Part shown: positions 1 to 5,691 of the stretch, piece after piece | Layout: every line of letters begins with the position of its first letter | How positions within the stretch are numbered: the first letter of the stretch is position 1 | Notes under the pieces: model-generated | The model's input: the letters and a program-made list of their open reading frames with translations, nothing else | Told to the model about the DNA's origin: nothing | Database searches by the model: none | DNA from: Actinomycetota bacterium | GTDB taxonomy: Bacteria > Actinomycetota > Acidimicrobiia > IMCC26256 > BP-133 | Assembly (NCBI GenBank): GCA_030838815.1 | Contig: JAUZEX010000447.1 | Location: 1-5,694 of the forward strand | DNA length: 5,694 bases | Reading direction: 5' to 3' | Position numbers and translations under genes: made by a program

Positions 1-177
1 CCCGACCCGATGTCCATCGGGGAGACGATCCTCATCGGGGTCGCCTCCTCACTCGTGGCCGGCATCCTCTTCCGGGTCCTGTTCAACTCCTCGGCCGGGA
101 TCATCGGCTCCGTCCTCGTCGCCACAGGCGCCGTCTACCTCGTCCGTCGCTCCCGGGGCGGGGCAATCTCCCGCTGA
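1..177 (+). CDS. C-terminal part of a small membrane protein, GlsB/YeaQ/YmgE-like (5' end outside window)
   Basis: The frame is open from base 1 to a TGA at 175-177, giving 58 residues. What is visible is a hydrophobic, Gly/Ala-rich segment (ILIGVASSLVAGILF), a short polar turn (NSSAG), a second hydrophobic segment (IIGSVLVATGAVYLV) and a basic tail (RRSRGG). This hairpin of two glycine-rich membrane helices ending in arginines resembles the C-terminal half of the GlsB/YeaQ/YmgE (transglycosylase-associated) stress-response membrane proteins. Those are usually 80-100 aa, so an N-terminal helix probably lies left of the window. An ATG at base 10 would give a 55-aa protein but no ribosome site can be judged. 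The basic tail suggests a cytoplasmic C-terminus. The family assignment is by general pattern only; the molecular function of this family is poorly defined. Confidence 0.5.
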   Translation, partial: PDPMSIGETILIGVASSLVAGILFRVLFNSSAGIIGSVLVATGAVYLVRRSRGGAISR

Positions 178-183
178 GCCAGC

Positions 184-198
184 GAACCGCGCCGGTTC
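184..198. terminator. Short hairpin between convergent genes, overlapping the Nudix stop codon
   Basis: GAACCG (184-189) pairs perfectly with CGGTTC (193-198) around a CGC triloop. It sits in the 19-bp gap between the converging membrane-protein and Nudix genes, and its right arm covers two bases of the Nudix stop codon. There is no T-run on either side, so it is at best a weak bidirectional terminator. Confidence 0.3.
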
Positions 199-727
199 AC
201 GGCCGGTCGGGAAGGGGCGTCACCGTCCGCCCCTCCGCCACCGCCTCCCGCCAGGCGGCGATGACGGCCCGGGCGTGGGGGAAGGCGACATCGGGCACGT
301 CGTCGGGGGCGAACCAGGCGATCTCCGAGGTCTCGTGGGGATCGGGGGCGCCCACCTCCTCTCCGGCCACGGCGTGGTAGTAGGTGTTGAGCGTCACGAT
401 GTGGTCGGGGTCGTGGCGGCTCGGGTAGTGGTCGAGCCACATGCCGAGCCAGCCGGTGACCGCGACCGCGATGCCGGTCTCCTCCCGGGCTTCCCGGGTG
501 GCGCAGGCCATCGGATGCTCCTCGGCCTCGCAGAAGCCGCCGGGGATGTCCCACCAGCCCCGCCACGGCTCGGTGTTGCGCCGCAGGAGCAGCAGCCGCC
601 CGTCCCCGTCGGTGACGAGCGCCCCGGCGCAGGGTTTGGCGTTGCGCCAGTGCTCGGTGCCACAGGCCGGACACGTCACCGGCGGCCGGTTCGGGAGGCA
701 GGCCCCGCAGGTCGGGCAGTAGGACAT
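197..727 (-). CDS. Zinc-ribbon Nudix hydrolase (probable nucleoside-diphosphate-derivative pyrophosphatase)
   Basis: A 176-aa cytosolic protein with two parts. Residues 4-22 form a zinc ribbon: CPTC at 4-7 and CPAC at 19-22. Residues ~30-165 form a Nudix domain with a complete Nudix box: G64, E70, then R78-E79-A80, E82-E83, G85-I86, matching GX5EX7REUXEEXGU. The E79/E82/E83 carboxylates would bind the catalytic Mg2+. Nudix enzymes hydrolyse nucleoside diphosphates linked to another moiety. The ribbon recalls NADH pyrophosphatase NudC, but the SQPWPFPxS motif that defines NudC is absent after the box, so substrate is open (ADP-ribose-type is plausible). ATG at 727 is chosen because it puts the ribbon right at the N-terminus. 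A GTG at 736, overlapping the carbonic anhydrase stop as GTGA, would add three residues and fits translational coupling. Family is sure; substrate unknown. Confidence 0.9.
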   Translation of the reverse strand: MSYCPTCGACLPNRPPVTCPACGTEHWRNAKPCAGALVTDGDGRLLLLRRNTEPWRGWWDIPGGFCEAEEHPMACATREAREETGIAVAVTGWLGMWLDHYPSRHDPDHIVTLNTYYHAVAGEEVGAPDPHETSEIAWFAPDDVPDVAFPHARAVIAAWREAVAEGRTVTPLPDRP

Positions 728-732
728 CGGCG

Positions 733-1212
733 TCACACGATTTCCCGCAGGCTGCCTTCGTCGACGTCGAGGACGAAGCCCCGGACCTGGTCCCGGTGGG
801 GCAGGAACGGACTGTGGCGAACGCGGGCCATCGACTGGCGCACGTCGCCGTCGAGGTCGGTGAAGACCTCCAGCGCGAACGGCGGCCGGATGCCCGTTTG
901 CGTCTCGATCTCGGCCTTGACCTCGGCCTCCCCCACGCCCTGGAGCCCACACCGGGTGTGGTGGATCAGCAGGACCGCCCGGGTGCCGAGGTGACGCTGG
1001 GAGAACATGAGCGAGCGGATGACGTCGTCGGTGACGACCCCGCCGGCATTGCGGAGGATGTGGGCGTCGCCCGGGGCCAGGTCGAAGATGCGGACGGGGT
1101 CGATCCGGGCGTCCATGCAGGTGACGACGGCGAGGCCCAGGCGGGGTGGGGCGGGGACGCCGAATGCCCCCAGCCGTTCGGCCCGACGGATCAGCTGCTC
1201 CACGATGTCCAT
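733..1212 (-). CDS. Beta-class carbonic anhydrase
   Basis: Catalyses reversible hydration of CO2 to bicarbonate in the cytosol. Zinc ligands are visible: the CMDAR motif (C32, with the Asp34/Arg36 dyad) and HHTRC, whose second His (H85) and C88 complete the Cys-His-Cys site (numbered from the ATG at 1212). RNAGGVVTDDVIRSL and the C-terminal RGFVLDV motif closely resemble the short (~163 aa) mycobacterial enzyme Rv1284, and the length (159 aa) fits. The ATG at 1212 is chosen because MDIVEQLIRR looks like the usual family N-terminus. A GTG at 1233 would add seven residues and has a GGAG ten bases upstream, whereas no Shine-Dalgarno precedes the ATG, so the start is uncertain and a leaderless message is possible. 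It is divergent from dnaE and followed by the Nudix gene with about 5 bp spacing or a 4-bp overlap. Confidence 0.93.
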   Translation of the reverse strand: MDIVEQLIRRAERLGAFGVPAPPRLGLAVVTCMDARIDPVRIFDLAPGDAHILRNAGGVVTDDVIRSLMFSQRHLGTRAVLLIHHTRCGLQGVGEAEVKAEIETQTGIRPPFALEVFTDLDGDVRQSMARVRHSPFLPHRDQVRGFVLDVDEGSLREIV

Positions 1213-1240
1213 GGACGCAGAGGGATAGCACACGGGGCGG

Positions 1241-1269
1241 TTGCTCCCACCGCCTCCGCCGCGTACTCT
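1241..1269 (+). promoter_or_regulatory. Candidate sigma-70-type promoter for dnaE
   Basis: TTGCTC (1241-1246) and TACTCT (1264-1269) are separated by exactly 17 bp. The -10 fits the actinobacterial TANNNT pattern and the -35 keeps the TTG of TTGACA. Transcription would start near 1276, leaving a leader of roughly 68 nt that contains the DnaA-box cluster. Each hexamer matches only three consensus bases, so this is an inference from spacing and position. Confidence 0.4.
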
Positions 1270-1296
1270 GCCGACAGCGGAACTACAGCGGTGTCA

Positions 1297-1329
1297 TTCT
1301 CCACAACCTCATCCACAGGCTGTGGACAA
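1297..1329. promoter_or_regulatory. Cluster of three DnaA-box-like 9-mers upstream of dnaE
   Basis: Three 9-mers sharing the exact core TCCACA begin at 1297, 1309 and 1321, so each is 12 bp from the next with 3-bp gaps. They are TTCTCCACA (1297-1305, plus), TCATCCACA (1309-1317, plus) and TTGTCCACA (1321-1329, minus; read as TGTGGACAA on plus). The third is identical to the preferred DnaA box of Streptomyces and mycobacteria; the first two each differ at one base from the E. coli strong box TTATCCACA. The second and third face each other and form the 7-bp inverted repeat at 1312-1326. The cluster ends 14 bp before the dnaE start codon and lies downstream of the candidate promoter, a position suited to repression or roadblocking. 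Function is inferred. Confidence 0.6.
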
Positions 1330-1343
1330 CCCCCGGGGCCCGG

Positions 1344-4300
1344 TTGAGCGACTCCTTCGTCCATCTCCATCTCCACACCGAGTTCTCGATGCTCGACGGC
1401 GCGGCCCGGATCGGCGACGTCATGGCCGCCGCCGCCGCCGACGGCCAGCCCGCCATCGGCATCACCGACCACGGGAACATGTACGGCGTCCTCGACTTCT
1501 ACGCCGCGGCCAAGAAGGCGGGCATCCGGCCGGTCATCGGCATGGAGGGCTACTTCGTGGCCGGCTCCCGCCACGACCGGCCCCGCCGGGCCGAGCACGA
1601 GATCTTCCACCTGACGCTGCTGTCGGAGACGACCAAGGGCTACCAGAACCTCATCAAGGTCTCCTCCGCCGCCTACCTCGAGGGGTTCTTCTACAAGCCC
1701 CGGCTCGACTTCGAGCTCCTCGAGCAGCACCGCGAGGGCCTCATCGCCACCAGCGGCTGCCTCGGCGGCCTGGTCTGCCAGCGCCTCCTCCAGGGTGACG
1801 TGGAGGGCGCCACCGAGGCCGCGGCACGCTTCCAGGAGATCCTCGGGAAGGACAACTTCCTCGTCGAGCTGCAGGACCACGGGCTCCCCGAGCAGCACCA
1901 GACCAACCCCCAGCTGATCGAGATCGCCAGGCGGATCGGGGCGCCGCTGCTGGCCACCAACGACAGCCACTACGTCCACAAGCACGACGCCGAGTCGCAC
2001 GACGCGCTGCTGTGCGTGCAGACGGGGGCGACGCGCGACGACCCGAAGCGGTTCAAGTTCGACGCCGAGGAGTTCTACCTGAAGTCCTCGGCCGAGATGC
2101 GGTCGCTGTTCTCCGAAGTCCCGGAGGCGTGCGACAACACGCTGTGGATCGCCGAGCGGGCCAACGTCGACATCGAGTTCGGCAAGGTGGCGCTGCCGAA
2201 CTTCCCCTGTCCGCCCGGGCTGAGCGAGGACGAGTACCTCCGCAAGCTGACCATGGACGGCGCCCGCGACCGCTACGGCGACGTGCTGCCCGACGAGGTG
2301 CAGTCGAGGATCGACTACGAGCTCGGCGTCATCTCCGAGATGGGATTCTCGGCCTACTTCCTCGTGGTGTGGGACCTCATCAAGCACGCCCGGGACTGCC
2401 ACATCCGGGTCGGCCCGGGCCGGGGATCGGCGGCCGGCTGCTGCGTGGCCTACTGCCTGAAGATCGTCGACCTCGACCCGATCCGCTACGGCCTCATCTT
2501 CGAGCGGTTCCTCAACCCCGGCCGCAAGCAGATGCCCGACATCGACATGGACTTCGACGAGCGCTACCGCTCGGAGATGATCCGCTACGCCGCCGAGCGC
2601 TACGGCGCCGATCACGTGGCCCAGATCGTCACCTTCTCGACCATCAAGGCCCGGGCCGCCGTGCGCGACGCGGCGAGGGTGCTCGGCTACCCGTACGCCG
2701 TCGGCGACAAGGTGGCCAAGCTCATGCCGCCGCTCATCATGGGCCGCGACACGCCGCTCCACGCCTGCTTCGACAAGAAAGACAAGTTCGAGGACGGCTA
2801 CAAGATGGCCGGCGAGCTGCGCGACCTCTACGAGGCCGACCCCGACGTGAAGCGGGTCTGCGACGTGGCACTGGGGTTGGAGGGGCTGCGCCGCCAGGAC
2901 GGCATCCACGCCGCGGCCGTCGTCATCACCCGCGACCCGCTGACCGAGTACCTCCCCATCCAGCGCAAGCCGGAGCCCGGCGGCCGGCTGGAGGACGCCC
3001 CCATCGTCACGCAGTACGAGATGCACGGCGTGGAGGACCTCGGGCTCCTCAAGATGGACTTCCTGGGGCTGCGGAACCTGTCGGTCATCGACCGCACCCT
3101 GGAGCTCATCGAAGCCTTCAACGGGCTGAAGCTCGACATCGACAACGTCCCCCTCGACGACGAGCCGACCTTCGAGATGCTCCGGAAGGGCCTCTCCATC
3201 GGGGTGTTCCAGCTCGAGGGCGGCCCGATGCGCTCCCTCATGCGGGCGTTGGCGCCGACCAGCTTCGAGGACATCGCCGCCCTCGTGGCGCTGTACCGCC
3301 CGGGTCCGATGGGCGCCAACATGCACACCGACTACGCCGACCGGAAGAACGGCCGCAAGCCGGTCGTCTACTACCACGCCGACCTGGAGGAGATCCTCGC
3401 CCCGACCTACGGGCTGATGATCTACCAGGAGCAGATGATGCAGGTCGCCCAGCGGATGGCCGGCTACTCCCTGGCCGAGGCCGACAACCTGCGGAAGGCC
3501 ACCGGCAAGAAGAACCGGGAGCTCATCGCCAAGGAACGGTCGAAGTTCGTGGCCGGCTGCGACTCGATGGGTTACGGCGCCGCCTTCGGCGAGCAGATGT
3601 TCGACGTCATCGAGCCCTTCGCCGACTACTCGTTCAACAAGAGCCACTCGTTCGGCTACGGCTTCGTGTCGTACCAGACCGCCTACCTGAAGGCCCACCA
3701 CCCGGTCGAGTACCTCGCCGCCCTTCTCACCTCCGTCAAGGACGACAAGGACAAGACGGCCGTCTACCAGAACGAGTGCCGGGTGCTCGGCATCCCCGTC
3801 CTCGTGCCCGACGTGAACGTGGCCGAGAGCGACTTCGTCGGAAAGGACGGGTCGATCCCCTTCGGCATGTCGGCCATCCGCAACGTCGGCGAGGGCCTCG
3901 TGTCGCACATCGTCGCCGAGCGGGAGGCCGGGGGGCCCTTCACCTCCTTCTTCGACTTCTGCAACCGGGTCAACCCGATGGTGCTCAACAAGCGGGCCCT
4001 GGAGTCGCTGATCAAGGCCGGCGCCTTCGACTCCCTCGGCCACCCCCGCAAGGGCCTGCTCATGGTCTTCGAGCGCATCGCCGACAACGCCATGGCCCGC
4101 CGCCGGGAGGCCGAGGCCGGGATCATGAGCCTCTTCGGCGAGGCGACCGCCGGCGAGGGGCCGACCGAGATCGACCGGGTCGACATCCCTGACGCCGAGT
4201 TCGACAAGATGCAGCGCCTCGCCTACGAGAAGGAGATGTTGGGCCTCTACGTCTCCGACCACCCGCTGATGGGGGCCCAGGCGGCCCTGGCCAAGCACAT

Positions 4301-4826
4301 CGAGTCGACGCTGACCGAGGCCAAGGAACTGAACGACGGCGCCCCGACGACGCTGGGCGGCGTGGTGACGGCCCTCAACCGCCGCTACACCAAGCGGGGC
4401 GACCTCATGGCCACTTTCGTGCTCGAGGATCTCGAGGCGGCCATGGAGGTCTTCGTCTTCCCCCGCACGATGGCCGACTTCGGCCACCTCCTCGAGGAAG
4501 ACAGTGTCGTGGCGGTGAAGGGCCGCATCGACCGCCGTGACGACCAGGCGAAGTTCATCGTCATGGAGGTCAAGCGACCGGAGCTGGTGATGGGGGAGGG
4601 CCCGCCCGTCCGGCTGCGGATCCCCGCCTCCCGGCTGACCGAGACCCTGGTGGCCGAGATCAAGCGGATTCTCGAGGCCCACCCGGGCGACTCGGGGGTC
4701 ATGCTCCACGTGGAGGACGGGCGCCGCACCACCGTTCTGCGCCTCGGTGCGGGCTTCTGCGTCGACGGCGGAAACGCCCTCCACGCCGAGCTCCGGGTCC
4801 TTTTGGGCGCCGACTCCGTCTTCTAG
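1344..4826 (+). CDS. dnaE: DNA polymerase III alpha subunit, DnaE1 type
   Basis: Catalytic subunit of the replicative polymerase, 1160 aa, full length. Residues ~4-275 are the PHP domain with all nine expected metal ligands: H9, H11, D18, H43, E68, H89, C139, D207, H209. In mycobacterial DnaE1 this intact site is the proofreading 3'-5' exonuclease. The polymerase core has GRGSAAG (359-365), catalytic D401 and D403 in PDIDMDF, and D572 in KMDFLGLR. Helix-hairpin-helix fingers lie around 872-899, the OB fold at ~1002-1080, and a C-terminal segment (LRLGAGF...LHAELRVLL) corresponds to the tau-binding end. The clamp-binding site is probably IMSLF at 927-931, lacking the usual Gln. TTG at 1344 is chosen because SDSFVHLHLHTEFS then follows the standard DnaE N-terminus; the frame is open further upstream but nothing conserved is there. 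No intein. Divergent from the carbonic anhydrase. Confidence 0.97.
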   Translation: MSDSFVHLHLHTEFSMLDGAARIGDVMAAAAADGQPAIGITDHGNMYGVLDFYAAAKKAGIRPVIGMEGYFVAGSRHDRPRRAEHEIFHLTLLSETTKGYQNLIKVSSAAYLEGFFYKPRLDFELLEQHREGLIATSGCLGGLVCQRLLQGDVEGATEAAARFQEILGKDNFLVELQDHGLPEQHQTNPQLIEIARRIGAPLLATNDSHYVHKHDAESHDALLCVQTGATRDDPKRFKFDAEEFYLKSSAEMRSLFSEVPEACDNTLWIAERANVDIEFGKVALPNFPCPPGLSEDEYLRKLTMDGARDRYGDVLPDEVQSRIDYELGVISEMGFSAYFLVVWDLIKHARDCHIRVGPGRGSAAGCCVAYCLKIVDLDPIRYGLIFERFLNPGRKQMPDIDMDFDERYRSEMIRYAAERYGADHVAQIVTFSTIKARAAVRDAARVLGYPYAVGDKVAKLMPPLIMGRDTPLHACFDKKDKFEDGYKMAGELRDLYEADPDVKRVCDVALGLEGLRRQDGIHAAAVVITRDPLTEYLPIQRKPEPGGRLEDAPIVTQYEMHGVEDLGLLKMDFLGLRNLSVIDRTLELIEAFNGLKLDIDNVPLDDEPTFEMLRKGLSIGVFQLEGGPMRSLMRALAPTSFEDIAALVALYRPGPMGANMHTDYADRKNGRKPVVYYHADLEEILAPTYGLMIYQEQMMQVAQRMAGYSLAEADNLRKATGKKNRELIAKERSKFVAGCDSMGYGAAFGEQMFDVIEPFADYSFNKSHSFGYGFVSYQTAYLKAHHPVEYLAALLTSVKDDKDKTAVYQNECRVLGIPVLVPDVNVAESDFVGKDGSIPFGMSAIRNVGEGLVSHIVAEREAGGPFTSFFDFCNRVNPMVLNKRALESLIKAGAFDSLGHPRKGLLMVFERIADNAMARRREAEAGIMSLFGEATAGEGPTEIDRVDIPDAEFDKMQRLAYEKEMLGLYVSDHPLMGAQAALAKHIESTLTEAKELNDGAPTTLGGVVTALNRRYTKRGDLMATFVLEDLEAAMEVFVFPRTMADFGHLLEEDSVVAVKGRIDRRDDQAKFIVMEVKRPELVMGEGPPVRLRIPASRLTETLVAEIKRILEAHPGDSGVMLHVEDGRRTTVLRLGAGFCVDGGNALHAELRVLLGADSVF

Positions 4827-4840
4827 ATATCGCTACGACT

Positions 4841-4869
4841 TTCATGGGAGGCGCCCGTCGCGACACAAT
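4841..4869 (+). promoter_or_regulatory. Possible promoter for a leaderless mRNA of the downstream gene
   Basis: CACAAT (4864-4869) matches four of six bases of TATAAT and lies 17 bp after TTCATG (4841-4846). It ends 8 bp before the ATG at 4878, so transcription would begin at or next to the start codon. There is no Shine-Dalgarno within usable distance (GGGAGG at 4846-4851 is 26 bp away), which supports a leaderless reading. The gene could instead be read through from dnaE. Confidence 0.3.
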
Positions 4870-4877
4870 GGGCGGCC

Positions 4878-5549
4878 ATGGACGTCGATATCCGCGATTC
4901 GGCTTCCCTCAAGCCCGCTGAGTTGGACGAACTGTCGCAGGTTCTCCGCAAGGCTGGGAGCCCTCTCCCCGAGACCACCATCGATGACCAGGTCGAGCGC
5001 TTCAGCCGCGTGACCATGGTCGTGCGCGACGACGAGGTTCACGGCTTTCTGTTCGGATCCCTCGAACGGATCGGCGGCACCCCCTGCGTGCTGTGGGGCC
5101 TCGGCGCCACCGACGCCAACGGTGAGGCCGGCCCCCTACTCGAGGCCATGACCACGGAGCTGTACCGGCGAGCCGCCATCTCGTTCCCCGACGAGGACGT
5201 GCTGGTCGCCGGCCGTATCGCCCACCCGTCGCTGTACCGGCTCTTCGGCCGCCTCCAGGAGCCCGTCCCCCGGCCCGGGTACCGGGCCAGCGGGGAGGAC
5301 CGGGCCTGGGGTCGTCGCCTGGCCAAGCGCTTCGGCTGCGACGCCCGCTACGACGACCGGGCTTTCCGGTCGGCGGGTGACGGGACGCCGGAGCCGAAAC
5401 TCGACATCGACCTTCCCGGGGACGAGCCGGAGCCCGAGGTCCAGGAGCTGCTGGCGCCGGTCGACCCCACCAAGGGCGACACCCTGATCGCCTTCGGCTG
5501 GGCCCCCGCCGAGTCCCTGGCCGCCGTCCTGGCCAAGAACGGGCGTTAA
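4878..5549 (+). CDS. Uncharacterised 223-aa protein with a GNAT-like (N-acyltransferase-fold) appearance
   Basis: I do not recognise a named family. An N-terminal helical region (~10-45) is followed by a strand-turn-strand (TMVVRDDEVHGFLFGSLERI, 46-65), another strand ending in LGATDA (75-80), then NGEAGPLLEAMTTELYRR (81-98), which resembles the position where GNAT enzymes have the acetyl-CoA loop and its helix. The canonical R/Q-x-x-G-x-G/A is not clearly present, so catalysis is doubtful. Residues 111-165 are rich in Arg (AGRIAHPSLYRLFGRL, RRLAKRFG) and the tail from ~170 is acidic and Pro-rich (DLPGDEPEPEVQE) before a last helix. There is no signal peptide or membrane segment, so it is likely cytosolic. 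ATG 4878 is the first in-frame start after the dnaE stop, which is in the same frame. Real gene by codon use and length; function unknown. Confidence 0.8.
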   Translation: MDVDIRDSASLKPAELDELSQVLRKAGSPLPETTIDDQVERFSRVTMVVRDDEVHGFLFGSLERIGGTPCVLWGLGATDANGEAGPLLEAMTTELYRRAAISFPDEDVLVAGRIAHPSLYRLFGRLQEPVPRPGYRASGEDRAWGRRLAKRFGCDARYDDRAFRSAGDGTPEPKLDIDLPGDEPEPEVQELLAPVDPTKGDTLIAFGWAPAESLAAVLAKNGR

Positions 5550-5573
5550 CTCGGGGGGCTCCGCCCCCCGAGT
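5549..5573 (+). terminator. Perfect 10-bp GC-rich hairpin at the stop codon of the 223-aa gene
   Basis: ACTCGGGGGG (5549-5558) pairs without mismatch with CCCCCCGAGT (5564-5573) around a CTCCG loop. The first base of the stem is the last base of the TAA stop codon. No T-run follows, so it would be a non-canonical (L-shaped) terminator of the sort often seen in high-GC actinobacteria, or an mRNA 3'-end stabiliser. Confidence 0.6.
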
Positions 5574-5591
5574 GCCCCCGAACGGCTCGGC

Positions 5592-5618
5592 GGCGCCTGC
5601 GGCGCCCGTCCTTTTGTT
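5592..5618 (+). terminator. Second short hairpin followed by a T-rich run
   Basis: GGCGCC (5592-5597) pairs with GGCGCC (5601-5606) across a TGC triloop, and a T-rich stretch (CCTTTTGTT, 5610-5618) follows after three bases. This is the only inverted repeat near the gene end with a following T-run, so it may be the working intrinsic terminator, with the upstream hairpin reinforcing it. Confidence 0.4.
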
Positions 5619-5691
5619 CCGGCGAAGCTGTTCCTCGCTGCGCTCGGGCTTTGCCGGCGTAGAAGGCCCTCGCTCCGCTCGGGCTTCTACG
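5619..5691. repeat. Two tandem stem-loops with near-identical loops (intergenic palindromic repeat)
   Basis: Stem-loop A: CCGGCGAAGC (5619-5628) pairs with GCTTTGCCGG (5648-5657), with one G-U pair. Stem-loop B: CGTAGAAG (5658-5665) pairs with CTTCTACG (5684-5691), extended by CCC/GGG (5667-5669 with 5681-5683) past a one-base bulge. The unpaired centres carry the same 19-mer with a single difference: 5633-5651 and 5668-5686, 35 bp apart, with G at 5640 replaced by C at 5675. The stems differ in sequence while the loop is kept, and the array touches the window edge, so more units may follow. It resembles dispersed REP-like intergenic repeats. Confidence 0.55.

Noticed and set aside
197..1231. 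A single 344-aa minus-strand frame that looks like a fusion ending in the Nudix domain
   Set aside because: The N-terminal half is the out-of-frame shadow of the carbonic anhydrase gene (Arg/Pro-rich, no motif). Only the part from 727 (or 736) is the real Nudix gene.
1146..1343. Extension of dnaE by 66 residues to an ATG at 1146
   Set aside because: The extra residues are non-conserved, overlap the carbonic anhydrase gene and would span the candidate promoter; the family N-terminus fits TTG 1344.
135..1347. Several overlapping plus- and minus-strand frames across the carbonic anhydrase/Nudix region
   Set aside because: Arg-, Pro- or Gly-rich products without motifs, overlapping two well-supported enzymes; expected by chance at this GC content.
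2012..4192. A 726-aa plus-strand frame inside dnaE
   Set aside because: Arg/Pro/Gly-rich frame-shifted shadow with no recognisable domain; dnaE is intact across it, so no frameshift is implied.
1191..4784. A 1197-codon open frame on the minus strand, antisense to almost all of dnaE
   Set aside because: Its product is low-complexity Val/Leu/Gly/Glu/His-rich with no motif. Very high GC at third positions of dnaE removes stops from this antisense frame; dnaE on the other strand is unmistakable.
1344..4826. Possible intein or insertion in dnaE
   Set aside because: Length (1160 aa) and the spacing of motifs match an uninterrupted DnaE; no splicing motifs seen.
4844..4870. Alternative ATG starts at 4844 and 4868 for the gene after dnaE
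   Set aside because: Both are out of frame with the 223-aa coding sequence; the one in-frame first start is 4878.
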